From: Dactylorhiza incarnata
Taxonomy: Eukaryota; Streptophyta; Magnoliopsida; Asparagales; Orchidaceae
Reading direction: 5' to 3'
Assembly: GCA_033032865.1 (NCBI GenBank)
Contig: JAWHQI010000264.1
Location: forward strand, 1,302,001 to 1,366,000
DNA: 64,000 nucleotides
Shown: one piece after another, positions 54,684-64,000 of the stretch
Layout of the letters: every line of letters starts with the position of its first letter
Numbering within the stretch: the stretch's first letter is position 1
The notes under the pieces: generated by a model
The model's input: only the letters and a program-made list of their open reading frames with translations
Told to the model about the DNA's origin: nothing
Databases searched by the model: none
Program-made: the position numbers and the translations under genes

Positions 54684-56717
54684 CCTAGTGTCCCATGAGA
54701 AGTTATGTCTTCACATTTAAGGATAAGTTGAAGAACGTGCTTGGAGAATCAAAAAGTCGTGCGCCCCCCAAATAAATAATCTTGGTGGTGGAAAGAGGAA
54801 GTGCAAGACAAAGTGAGGGCAAAGGGGGTCAGCTATAAAACACTATACGCTTGTAGGAATAATGAAAACTTGGCAATGTATAAAGTCGCCAAGAAAGAAG
54901 CTAAACATGTAGTAAGTAAAGTAAGATGTCAAGCTTATGGAGAATTTTATAAGCGGCTAAATACCAAAGATGAAGAGCGTGACATATATAAAATTGCTTG
55001 AGCTAGAGAGAGGAAGACAAGAGAATTAAGTCAAGTTAAATGCATAAATGATTAAACAGATACAATTTTTACGGATGATGTGATTATTAAAGAACGATGA
55101 AAAAGATACTTTTATCAACTCTATAATGAAACAAAAGACAATGAACTTAACTTGGAAGAGTTAAGTAAATCGGAGGAGTATAAGAACATAACATTTTATC
55201 GTAAAATTCAAGTATCATAGGTAAATGATGCTCAGAAGAGGATGCAAAATGGAAAGAAGGTTGAGTCAGACAATATACCCATCGAAATATGGAAATGTCT
55301 ATAGAAAGAAGAAATTTTGCGGCTTACATGTTTCTTCAATTAGATACTGCAGTTAAAGAAGACATCAGACCAATGAAGAGAAAGTATCTTGGTACCTTTG
55401 TATAAGAACAAATGAGATATACAAAATTATGTTAATTACAGAGTAATTAAATTAATGAGTCATACCCTGAAACTATGAGAACGAGTAATAGAAAGAAGAG
55501 TAAGACGAGAGACTAACATCTCGAAGAATCAATTTGGATACATGCCAGGGTGGTCGACCATGGAAGCTGTACATCTCTTGAGGAGACTCATAGACAATTA
55601 TAAAGAAAGAAAAATATGATTTGTATATGCTGTTTATCGATCTTGAGAAGACTTATGATAGGGCTCCAAGAGATATCTTACGGAGAGTCTTAGAAAAGAA
55701 ATGTGTAAATGTATCATACATTGACATAATCAAAGATATGTATACAAATTCAGTGACGAGGGTGAGGACATCTGGAGGATTAACACAGGAATTCCCTATC
55801 ACTGTTGGCTTACATCAAGGTTTAGCTTTAAGCCCCTATCTCTTTACCCTTATCTTAGATGAGCTCACCAGACATATCCAACAAGCAGTACCTTGCTGTT
55901 TATTGTTTGCGGATGATATCATTTTGGCCGATGAGACTCGCGAGGGTGTAAACATGAAACTCAAATCTTTACGAGACACTTTAGAAAAGAAGAGTTTTAG
56001 GTTTAGCAGGGCAAAGACGAAGTATATGGAGCTTAAATTTAGCAGTGCAAGAAGGTCGAATGACTTCGTTATTAAGTTGGTGATCAAGATATTTTCCGCA
56101 GTGAGTTCTTTAAATATCTTGGATCGATAGTTCAAAAAGATGGAGGTGTTGATAAAGATGTGATACATAGAGTCCAAGCAGGTTTGTTGAAGTGGAGAGG
56201 CGCGTCAGAGATCTTATGTGATCGTAAAGTACCATTAAAACTTAAGGGAATGTTTTACCGTACTGCAATTAGACCAGTGATGCTCTATGGTTCTTAGTGT
56301 TGGGCAGTGAATTGTGTACATGAGCAAAAAATGGGAGTTGCAGAGATGAGAATGCTTAGGTGGATGTGTGGACACCGGAAACTGGATAAAATTAGGAATG
56401 CATGTATCAGGAATAAGACATAAGTGGCACCAATTGCAGAGAAGATGCGAGAAGCTCGACTAAGATGGTTTGGACACATACAAAGGAGACCATTAGAGGC
56501 ACCTGTTAGGCGTTGTGAGAGTTTAGTTACTAGGCATGTTAAACGGGGGAGGGGTAGACCAATAAAGACTTGGAATGAAACTATAAGGAAAGACATGATG
56601 TACTTAGGCATTAATGGGATTATGACTAAAGATAGGGCACAATGGGGACAAAGGATCCATATAGCCGACCCCACTATAGTGGGATAAAGGCTTGAGTGTT
56701 GTGTTGTTGTATATATA
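54684..56717 (+). pseudogene. RTE-clade LINE, copy B, right part
   Basis: Continues copy B after the Tat-C insertion. It carries the same RT N-terminal region with several stops, the RT core at 55621-56130 (MLFIDLEKTYDRA, LHQGLALSP, LLFADDIILADE), then the C-terminal region after a frame change (ARLRWFGHIQRRPLEAPVRR). It ends ADPTIVG* followed by a GTTGTGTTGTTGT tail, the normal RTE 3' end. Copy A and copy B are very similar over RT. Confidence 0.87.
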
Positions 56718-56984
56718 CATCTTATATTCCTATTTCTTACAAATACCCGTGCAACGATGGGGCATTTTCTCTAGATTGAAAGAGAAACATTTCTTACAAT
56801 GAGACTATTGTTTATTCTAATGTTTCCCGTCACAATCATTCACTCACATGATACTCATCTTGCATCGACGACCGTTCTCATTCAAAATGAAGGTTTTTTT
56901 AACCACCTGTAAGTGTCATGCACAAGTGATCCAGGACGAATGTGCCTGCTTGAACTTCATCCGCTCTTGCATCTGACGCAGGAC
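56718..56984. other. non-coding spacer after the LINE
   Basis: AT-rich; ACCCGTGCAACGATGGGG near 56747 and CTCTAG near 56771 recall Helitron ends but there is no hairpin. No gene. Confidence 0.4.
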
Positions 56985-57645
56985 GAATGTGAAGTGAAAA
57001 TGCCCTAATGAGACTCTAATGTATCGATGTTAGTGTAGTATGAAGGAGAATCTAGAATGGTATTATGCATAAGCACTTGGCCAACAATTAATTAACAATA
57101 AATTCAGAATTTATAAAGGAATCCACAAGCAACCACAATTGATTGTAGAGTATTAAATAAATGAGTAGTTGCTAGGCGAATTAAAGTTAAGAATGGTTCA
57201 ACTAAATGGTAAGTGAATAAGCTTTGCAAGTAGAATAATACATGGGCATTCGGGTAAACTAATGCAAATTAATATCCCAAATGATATGTTGTTTACAAAA
57301 TATTCAATATTAAGTAGTGACACAAGGCGAATGTGAACTGAAAATGCTCCAATGGGACTCTAATGAATCAATGTTAGTGTAGTGTCTGAGGGGAATCTAG
57401 AATGATGTGATGCATAGGCACTTGTGCAACAATTAATTAACGATAAATTTTGAATTTATATCTGCAAGCAACCACATATGATATTATAGTATTAAATAAA
57501 CGGCAATTGCTAGTCGAATTAAAGTTAAAAAATGGTCCAACTAAATGGTAAGCAAATAAATCTTGCAAGTAGAACAATAAATCGGCAAATTAATATCCCA
57601 AATAATATGTTGTTCGCCAAACATTCAACAATAAGTAGTAAAGAC
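56985..57645 (+). repeat. diverged 344-bp tandem duplication
   Basis: GAATGTGAA(G/C)TGAAAATG(C) at 56985 and 57329, then parallel text (CAATGTTAGTGTAGT-like, CAACAATTAATTAAC, AATTAATATCCCAAAT.ATATG) in both. Many substitutions and indels, so old. No coding potential. Confidence 0.75.
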
Positions 57646-57836
57646 TTCACAAAAGAACTTACATAAGCAATCGGAGTCCAGAAAAGTAGGATGAGGCTGA
57701 TTCTGGGCACTGTGATGGGGGACCATCTGGCGCAACTCGGCGCAAGGCGGACCCCACCTTCGTGTATTCTCGCAGACGGACTTGACCGAACTGGCGATCC
57801 GCCACCGCGGATGCGTCCGGCTCGTTATTTCGATTC
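57646..57836. other. left flank of the TRIM
   Basis: Unique-looking sequence with GGCGCAACTCGGCGCAAGGCG; no gene. Confidence 0.4.
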
Positions 57837-57841
57837 AGTTT

Positions 57842-58698
57842 TGTTATGAATATGCTAGGGATAGAGAGAAAGCTAGAGAGACTAGGGAAGAAGAGGGAAC
57901 TAGGGTTTGCTAGAAGAGGAATACCTGATAATAATCTTCATAGCCATCAAGAGGGAGGGGTCCGGGTATATATAATACCCGGACCCAAGGGGGCCGACCG
58001 GCCCCCATAGGGGCTGAACCAGTGTGGTTCAGCCCCAATTCCTTATATTTAATATTAGCGGCTGAACCGGATGGTTCAGCCCGGTCTTCTTCCGTCTTCT
58101 CCTTTGGTCGACGTGCACAGTCGTATCCTCCGCATCCGGTAGAGTCGCCGAGCGTAACATTCCCTTCCCCTTCAAGGGCCAGCTTGTCCTCAAGCTGGAG
58201 GCGGTGAGCGCGCGGCTCCTTCCCCGCAGTACTCTGTCCCATCCTGGCTGAACTGAGGCCTTCCAAGCAGTACTCCTTCCCGTGCCAGCTGAACTCCATA
58301 GTCATCAGAACCCAATCGAAGGTCACCCATGTTATGATCCAGAAAAAAAAACGGGGAGGACGAATCCTCTGATACCAAATGTTATGAATATGCTAGGGAT
58401 AGAGAGAAAGCTAGAGAGACTAGGGAAGAAGAGGGAACTAGGGTTTGCTAGAAGAGGAATACCTGATAATAATCTTCATAGCCATCAAGAGGGAGGGGTC
58501 CGGGTATATATAATACCCGGACCCAAGGGGGCCGACCGGCCCCCATAGGGGCTGAACCAGTGTGGTTCAGCCCCAATTCCTTATATTTAATATTGGCGGG
58601 CTGAACCGGATGGTTCAGCCCGGTCTTCTTCCGTCTTCTCCTTTGGTCGACGTGCACAGTCGTATCCTCCGCATCCGGTAGAGTCGCCGAGCGTAACA
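57842..58698 (-). mobile_element. TRIM (miniature LTR retrotransposon), 857 bp
   Basis: LTRs 57842-58159 (318 bp) and 58380-58698 (319 bp) differ by about two bases; perfect TSD AGTTT (57837-57841, 58699-58703). On the minus strand the LTR ends ATAACA, then a tRNA-iMet-type primer site TTTGGTATCAGAGGATTCG, a 220-bp interior, and a polypurine tract TTGAAGGGGAAGGGAA. The interior still reads LTMEFSWHGKEY-like text (the MTMEFSWHGKEY segment) typical of the Ty3 protease-RT linker, and QLEDKLALEGEGN like the end of the mini-element at 36344. So it is a deletion derivative of a Ty3 element related to that one. Confidence 0.92.
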
Positions 58699-58703
58699 AG
58701 TTT

Positions 58704-59660
58704 CATATATAGCATTATGTATTTCGAGTTTTATTTCTTGTAGTCATGGCATCGGAACCGCCGGCCAATCATAGCGGTCGATTCCGGTTGCCCTAACCCG
58801 GTTTTCTTATAAATAGAACTCTAGGGTTGCAAAATTTCTCATTGCTGAAATTTGGAGGCTTGTCTTCTTCATTTCCGGTGATCCTCTCCGCGGTGCCGAC
58901 TCCGTGGAGCCCCCTTGGTGACGACTCCTTGGGTAAGTATCCTATTCTTCGTTGTTATCCCTTCTCCCCTTCCAAACAGCCACCCCTCCAGCCCCCTTGC
59001 CGCCGCCCCTCTGTCAAAACCCCCACCGCCAGTCCCTTCCAGCACCCTGACGCCTGCCCTTTCCAGGTCCCTGCCGCCAGCCCCCTTCCAGATCCCTGCC
59101 GCCGCCAGCCCCCCTAACAACCTCCCCTTCCGCCGCCCCCTGTCAAAACCCCAGCCGCCAACCAACCCCCTTCCAGCCCCTGCCGCCAACACTAGTCCCT
59201 CCTCCTCCCTAACAGCCACCGCAACCCCCCTTAAACCCCTCCAACAGCCTCCCACCACTTCCCCCGATACCACACAGCAGGCCACCGCCCCTACAGCCCC
59301 TCTTCCCCGCAGATCTGCCCAGATCTGGGCACCACTGCCCAGATCCAGCCCCGTGGCGTCCCGATCCAGCCCCGTGGCGTCCCGATCCAGCCCCGTGGCG
59401 TCCTGATCCAGCCCCCGTACATTCCCCCCTCAACCACCCTTACCCGATCCAGTCCACCACCACCCGGAAAACCTCCAAACCCCTCCAAAACTTCAGTTTT
59501 CCCTGAAATTACTGCAGCCCTATTTTATTTCAAATTCTCGTTGTGTTTTGTATTAGTTGACGGTACTAAAACTTTGTTACGTTGTGGCAACCTTATGCTT
59601 GTTGGGAATTAAAAGTTCATTATTATTTGTCTTGTGAAAATCTCTGACTACAGGACGGAT
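58704..59660 (+). other. promoter-like segment and proline-coding low-complexity stretch, no confirmed gene
   Basis: GCCAATCAT near 58767, TATAAATAG (58810-58818), then a CT-rich leader and a donor-like GGGTAAGTAT near 58932. 58970-59480 is C-rich (repeated CCCCTTCCAG, GCCGCC) with a 20-bp tandem CCCGTGGCGTCCCGATCCAG, four copies at about 59330-59410. CTACAG|GACGG near 59653 could be an acceptor. It might be an LTR-type or cryptic promoter inside intron 1. The Pro/Arg-rich frames on both strands look like composition, not genes. Confidence 0.4.
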
Positions 59661-61193
59661 TGAATCGCCGCGCGATTGCTCTGGCCCTCCTTGCGGAGGA
59701 AAGCCATACCTCAAGCTTTAAGAAATTGTTTATCTTTGCTTATGAGATTTTGTGCGTTGTCTTATAATATTTTGTTGCTAATATTAATCAGCGCGCCTAA
59801 TCATGTGTGTCACATGCATTGAGTCATTAGAAAACGACCCCACTCTTCACTAGTGTGCATTTAGGAATCCACCCCTCAGCCTACCCTACATCACACTGTC
59901 CAGCGGTTCCACTGTGGATCGGTGCTGTTTTTGAAGCAGGAAATGTGAGGGGCAATAGATGGGGGTCGCCAAGGTTGATTGAAGGGAGGGGAAGGCTGAT
60001 TAGGAACAGATTTATGGGGAGTAGTGGCTGGCGCGGCCTGGCGGTACTCCACTACCCCATTTACAGGATCTGGAGGTCGATATGCTTTTGTTAGGCAGTT
60101 ATGTGAGGGAAAATAAGTGGATGCAGGCTTGTAAACAGGGAATTGAATTTAGATGTGAATTTAGATAGTTGTAGTGGATATGGGGGCAGTGGGCTGTTCG
60201 ATTGGGTTGGGAGAAGAGAGATTTGAGGCTACTAATTGCCGCTGGATGGAGAAATTATGGGTAGTTATTAGGAGGTAAGTGGGTAGTGGTTATTGGGTAG
60301 TTATGTGATAGCTGTGAGTAGTAGGAGGGGGTTATGGTGGTTTTGGGAGTGGGACTGCAGTAGTTATGACTTATGAGTAGTTGCGGTTAGTTACGTGGTA
60401 GTTGTTGAGTGGTGAGAGGTAGTTATGGTGGTTTTATTGATTGACAAGGTAATTATGGTTAGTGGGATGGTGAGGAAAGTTAGTTACCTTGGCTTCAACA
60501 CCAAAGGTTCATGGAATTGGCACCGTGAAGAGACCACAAGAGCTCAAAAAATCTGTCCAAATTTTGCGATGTCTGTAAATCAGCCCCTAGACCCCTATTT
60601 ATAAACTTAGAACCGGTTCACTACGAACGACCAAAATTGTCTGGAACATGAAACCACTAAATTTACATGAAAAAAAAAAACAAAAAAAATATGTCATCGT
60701 CGCTCTGAATGCGACTACCGTCTCGGATCGTCTATCTGACGATCCTATTTCTGCCTCCTACGTATGTTGTCTCGTGTGAGCTCCGATAAGTGTCGACCCA
60801 CCCCTGATCTACAATCCCCATTGGAATCTTTCTTGATAAAGTGGAAACTGATGAGAGCCTCAATATGCGCGAAAACTTAATCCTAGCCAAACATTCTTTT
60901 TACGCCAGTTAAGAGAGTGAAATATCATTGACCCAAATTAAGATCATTACACAGAAAATGAAAAGTCAGCAACCTGAATGCTTATTGTGAAAGGGCACTA
61001 CTAGTATATTAAGATTACGTTTTTGTATCACTTTCCAGTTCCCACTCTGATATGAACCTTACCATATAACATTTAGCTGTGACCCAGTTTGTGTAATTGT
61101 GTTGGCCCGAAAAGTACCATCCAGTTCTTTTAAGATGTAATGCAAGTTTTATAGGTTTGTTGTTGTTTCTCCCTTACTATGTTCTTATTGCAG
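59661..61193. other. 3' end of intron 1, no gene seen
   Basis: Contains GTAGTTATG(G/T)-like simple repeats (60250-60480) and AT-rich sequence ending in a good acceptor (TTCTTATTGCAG at 61182-61193). Confidence 0.5.
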
Positions 61194-61319
61194 TTAAATG
61201 GGAATCAGCTACACCTCCCCTATTCCTCTCATGGCAATTGCATCAATCTCCATCCTGATACCAACAATGAATCCAGTAACCTTTCCAGACAAAATCACAA
61301 GGGAGGCACATCTCACAAG
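61194..61319 (+). CDS. exon 2 of the USO1-like/At5g41620-family gene
   Basis: 126 bp, 42 codons, phase 0 at both ends: ATTGCAG|TTAAATGGG and CACAAG|GTTATCC. The encoded piece (LNGNQLHLPYSSHGNC...) is polar and low in conservation, as the segment between the N-terminal block and the ATKW block is in the family. The downstream intron is 79 bp (61320-61398). Confidence 0.68.
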
Positions 61320-61398
61320 GTTATCCCATATTTCTTTTTACTTAATTTTTTTGTATTTTTTTTTCACACCCCTATGCTGATCCAGTGCATTTAATCAG

Positions 61399-62889
61399 CT
61401 TGAGCCTTCAGCATCATTACTACATTCTTCAATAGAGAGGGCAACAAAATGGGACAGTGGGCCTCCAAAGTTCTCTAAAGAATCATTTGACTTGTATGGT
61501 AGTTTGAGGCTTCTCGAAGACCAGCAATCCAACACAATTTCTATCATTTCATTCCTCAAATCGGAGCTCGAGTCAGCTCGATCCAGAGTCAGTGAGCTCG
61601 AAGCCGAGCAGCAGTCGGCTAAGAAGAAGTTTGACCGCTTAATTATGAAGATTGAAGATGAGAAAGCTGCGTGGAAGAGAAGTGAGCACGGGAAGATCCA
61701 ATCCGTGGTTGATGCAATGAAGGAAGATTTAAGCAGAGAGAGGAAATGCCGGAAGAGGCTGGAAATCATCAATACCAAGCTCGTTAAGGAGGTCGCTGAT
61801 GCCAAATTTTCGGCAAAACAGTTCTTAGAAGACTACGAGAAGGAAACTAAGGCCCGTGTGCTTATGGAGGAAGTTTGCAATGAGCTCGCTAAGGAGATTG
61901 AGGATGATAAGGCTGAAGTTGAGGCACTGAAATTCGAGTCTTTGAAGAATCGAGAAGAAGTGGAAGAGGAGAGGAAGATGTTGCAGATGGCTGAAGTTTG
62001 GCGAGAAGAAAGGGTGCAAATGAAGTTAATTGATGCAAAGTTAACGCTAGAGGAGAAGTACTCGCAATTAAGCAGGCTTCAGGAGGAAATAGAGAACTTT
62101 TTGAGATCGAGAAATGGCATTAACTTCGATGCTTCCGAGATTTGTCAAGCAGAAACTCTTAAAGAGGCAGTTGGATCGATTGAAGCAGGTGATATCAAGG
62201 AGTTATCCTACCAGCCTCCGTCTTCTTCACATGACATTTTCTCAATCTTTGAAGAACTCCAGCCAAGACAAGAGGCTAATGAGAAAGACATTGAACAATG
62301 CTGTGGTCTTTCGGAGAAACTCACGAATGGGTGCGCCGGTTTGATGTTTGATCGAAATGGCAATGAAGAAGATGATAGCGGGTGGGAGACGGTGAGTCGC
62401 GCGGAAGAAGATCAAGACTCGAGCAAGTCCCCGGATGGAAGCGAACCGTCTGTTCATGGAGTATATTTAGAGAGTCGCGCATCAATCAGCGGAGATGACC
62501 AGAAACAGAATAGTGAAATCAGCGAAGTTTTCTCAGTGGCCACAAACCAGTCCAGTAAGAAGTCTTCTTCTATATCTAGACTGTGGAAGTTGTCGCGCTC
62601 CAGCAATGCCGAGGATTTTAAGAAGATATCTTTCGAGCTAACAAATGGTAGGCTGTCTAATGCCACCTTATCGCCTGCAAGGAAGTCTGGAGACACCGGC
62701 CTCAGCTCGCCTAGTGTTGGCAATTGGAGCTCTCCTGATATGTTGAATTCTAGCATCAGGGAAGAGATGAGAGGTCAACTACAGTGGCCGCGGGGATCCA
62801 AGAAGCAGAGCTTGAAGTCAAAGCTCATGGAGGCGAGGTTTCAGAGTCAGAAGATTCAGCTTCGCCAGATTCTCGAACAGAAAATCTGA
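61399..62889 (+). CDS. exon 3 of the USO1-like/At5g41620-family gene, coiled-coil and C terminus
   Basis: 497 codons including the stop. It starts at CTT after TTTAATCAG; an alternative acceptor at 61385 would give a stop in phase 0. Family blocks in order: IERATKWD, SELESARSRVSELEAE, KRLEIINTKLVKEVADAK, LEDYEKETKARVLMEEVC, NELAKEIEDDKAEVEALK, MLQMAEVWREERVQMKLIDAKLTLEEKY. These form a long coiled-coil over about the first 240 residues, then a Ser/Glu-rich region (SGWETVSRAEED) and a basic C terminus (KSKLMEARFQSQKIQLRQILEQKI is present as the last block). With exons 1 and 2 the protein has 655 residues, a usual family length. No stops or frame changes. Confidence 0.85.
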   Translation, partial: LEPSASLLHSSIERATKWDSGPPKFSKESFDLYGSLRLLEDQQSNTISIISFLKSELESARSRVSELEAEQQSAKKKFDRLIMKIEDEKAAWKRSEHGKIQSVVDAMKEDLSRERKCRKRLEIINTKLVKEVADAKFSAKQFLEDYEKETKARVLMEEVCNELAKEIEDDKAEVEALKFESLKNREEVEEERKMLQMAEVWREERVQMKLIDAKLTLEEKYSQLSRLQEEIENFLRSRNGINFDASEICQAETLKEAVGSIEAGDIKELSYQPPSSSHDIFSIFEELQPRQEANEKDIEQCCGLSEKLTNGCAGLMFDRNGNEEDDSGWETVSRAEEDQDSSKSPDGSEPSVHGVYLESRASISGDDQKQNSEISEVFSVATNQSSKKSSSISRLWKLSRSSNAEDFKKISFELTNGRLSNATLSPARKSGDTGLSSPSVGNWSSPDMLNSSIREEMRGQLQWPRGSKKQSLKSKLMEARFQSQKIQLRQILEQKI

Positions 62890-63300
62890 AATTTGCACTG
62901 AACCAGTCATCTCTTGTGGAGTAGATTGAGTTAGTGTTATATGTAATAGCTAGAAACTTATCTACCATATTATTGACACCATGCTAGTAGAGTTATGAAT
63001 GTTTTTTCTGTGGGTTAGATTTGGTTGTTCAATAGATTGTTATCTTTATTCAAGAAAATTTAGTATAGAATGGTTCGGAGTAACTTTACATGCTCAATTT
63101 GCTGCAGAAGTGCCGTGCGTTCTTGCGGATCACCGGGAACTCGAGTTGAGCCAATTTGGCAAGGGATGGCTACTCAACCTAGAATCTTAAAATAATGGGT
63201 ATGAGTTACTACTTGAATACTTTAACTATGCCTTCCCTCTCTATATAAGAGCTATGGTTCAACTTTAGGAACTAGATTATTGACTAATGAATGAATGCTT
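62890..63300 (+). other. 3' UTR and downstream flank of the coiled-coil gene
   Basis: AT-rich after the stop at 62887-62889; no clear polyadenylation signal chosen. Confidence 0.5.
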
Positions 63301-63304
63301 AAGC

Positions 63305-63645
63305 TCTTTCTTCGTCTTCTTCTTTTCGTTGTTTCTGCCCTTCCCTTTGAGAGCCACCTCTCTTGGCTATTTTATAATTTTCTTCCCCTTCAACCTCGCA
63401 GGATTGCGAATGTCATAGTTCGCCCACAAACACGCTCGCTCACACAAGGGTCGATGAATGAATGAACGAACTTGTAAGTTCCATCTTTCTTCATCCTCTT
63501 ATTCTTTTTGTTGTTCTGTCCCTCCCTTTGAGAGCCACCTCTCTTGGCTATTTTATAATTTTCTTCCCCTTCAACCTCGCAGGATTGCGAATGTCATCGC
63601 TCTCCTACAAACATGCACGCTCACACAAGGGTTTTCTATGTCGAC
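63305..63645 (+). repeat. about 191-bp tandem duplication
   Basis: TTGAGAGCCACCTCTCTTGG at 63347 and 63538 and the following roughly 90 bases are almost identical (AACCTCGCAGGATTGCGAAT, GCTCACACAAGGGT). The short frames over it are not convincing genes. Confidence 0.8.
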
Positions 63646-64000
63646 TATGCGCCCTTTGACATCTAGTGTAGTTTGTCAAGAGCTTTCTTAATCATTCGGA
63701 GTTTTGGTTTAAGTCCTAATTATTAAAAAAAATTATTATAATCATACTCTTCCTATTAATGAAAGAATTCAAATGTTGTATAATTGTATGTCTTCAATTA
63801 TTTCCGAAAAATCACATTAAATAATAATTTAATTGAATTAAATTTTAATCTGATGACTATAAAATTTCAAAGGACTAATTTCAATAATCCATACTAGGGT
63901 CAATTCTCGGAAAGCCTAACATAGGAATGGAGAACCGAACTACCGGTTCTAATTTTTGTCGATCTGGAATTGTGCCGAGATTCGTGAGAACCAACCCAAA
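63646..64000. other. AT-rich flank, nothing recognised
   Basis: No open frame with motifs or terminal repeats. Confidence 0.5.

Noticed and set aside
56740..56776. Helitron 3' end (ACCCGTGCAACG ... CTCTAG)
   Set aside because: No hairpin precedes the CTAG, so the defining structure is missing.
58827..59488. Proline-rich (+) and glycine-rich (-) proteins
   Set aside because: Explained by C-rich low-complexity DNA; no start context or conserved domain supports a gene.
61384..61398. Exon 3 starting at TGCATTTAATCAG after the CCAG acceptor
   Set aside because: Joining to phase-0 exon 2 would give an immediate TAA; the next AG (61398) keeps the frame and family homology.

Overview
The window is nuclear DNA from a plant, most likely a eudicot. 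The evidence is nested LTR retrotransposons of plant lineages (Tat/Retand-type Ty3, Copia, TRIM), RTE-type LINEs, tRNA-derived SINEs, Helitron-like 3' ends, and one spliced plant-specific coiled-coil gene. Nothing bacterial or organellar was seen. The species cannot be named from sequence alone.

The only convincing host gene is on the + strand and spans about 41 kb. Exon 1 is 21688-22038, exon 2 is 61194-61319 and exon 3 is 61399-62889. All junctions are phase 0, and together they give a 655-residue protein of the plant USO1-like/At5g41620-At3g20350 coiled-coil family. If this model is right, intron 1 is about 39.2 kb and consists largely of nested mobile elements.

Layout. 1-7142: a possible exon end of an unidentified gene (1-109), a Helitron-like 3' end with five hairpins (2977-3102), a decayed Copia-like LTR (about 4345-5683) split by a Tat-type solo LTR (4901-5506, TSD TGTAT), short tandem repeats and a foldback (6728-7085). 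7143-13242: a complete young non-autonomous LTR element with 1.47-kb LTRs, TSD CGCCG, a tRNA-Asp-type primer site and one 427-residue twin zinc-knuckle protein. 13540-14399: probable antisense Copia LTR remnant. 14400-20079: a full Copia element (TSD GGGAG) broken by two nonsense codons and a frameshift. 20080-21600: AT-rich spacer and a Helitron-like end.

Inside intron 1: 25035-30055 is a pol-less Tat-type element full of satellite-like arrays. Its 3' LTR is cut short at a triple alternating-orientation SINE palindrome (30056-30650). About 31830-33475 is a decayed Copia. 36344-38420 is a 2.1-kb gag-only Ty3 mini-element (TSD CTAGG, minus orientation) inside a TIR-like element. 38763-41270 and 41345-56717 are two RTE LINE copies. 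The second is split by a complete 13.2-kb Tat element (41507-54683, TSD CCTAG) that carries gag, pol, a 13 x 89-bp array and two spliced antisense genes. 57842-58698 is a TRIM (TSD AGTTT).

Three themes recur. The Tat-type LTRs share ends, TATA box and R/U5 but have different U3 hairpin or tandem arrays built on GGCGAG/CTCGCC-like cores, and the Copia LTR has a similar hairpin set. Element insides carry satellite-like arrays. Most coding regions are disabled by single lesions although LTR pairs are almost identical, so many insertions look recent. Exon coordinates, TSDs and repeat periods were read by eye from the sequence. Family names rest on recognised motifs, not on searches.
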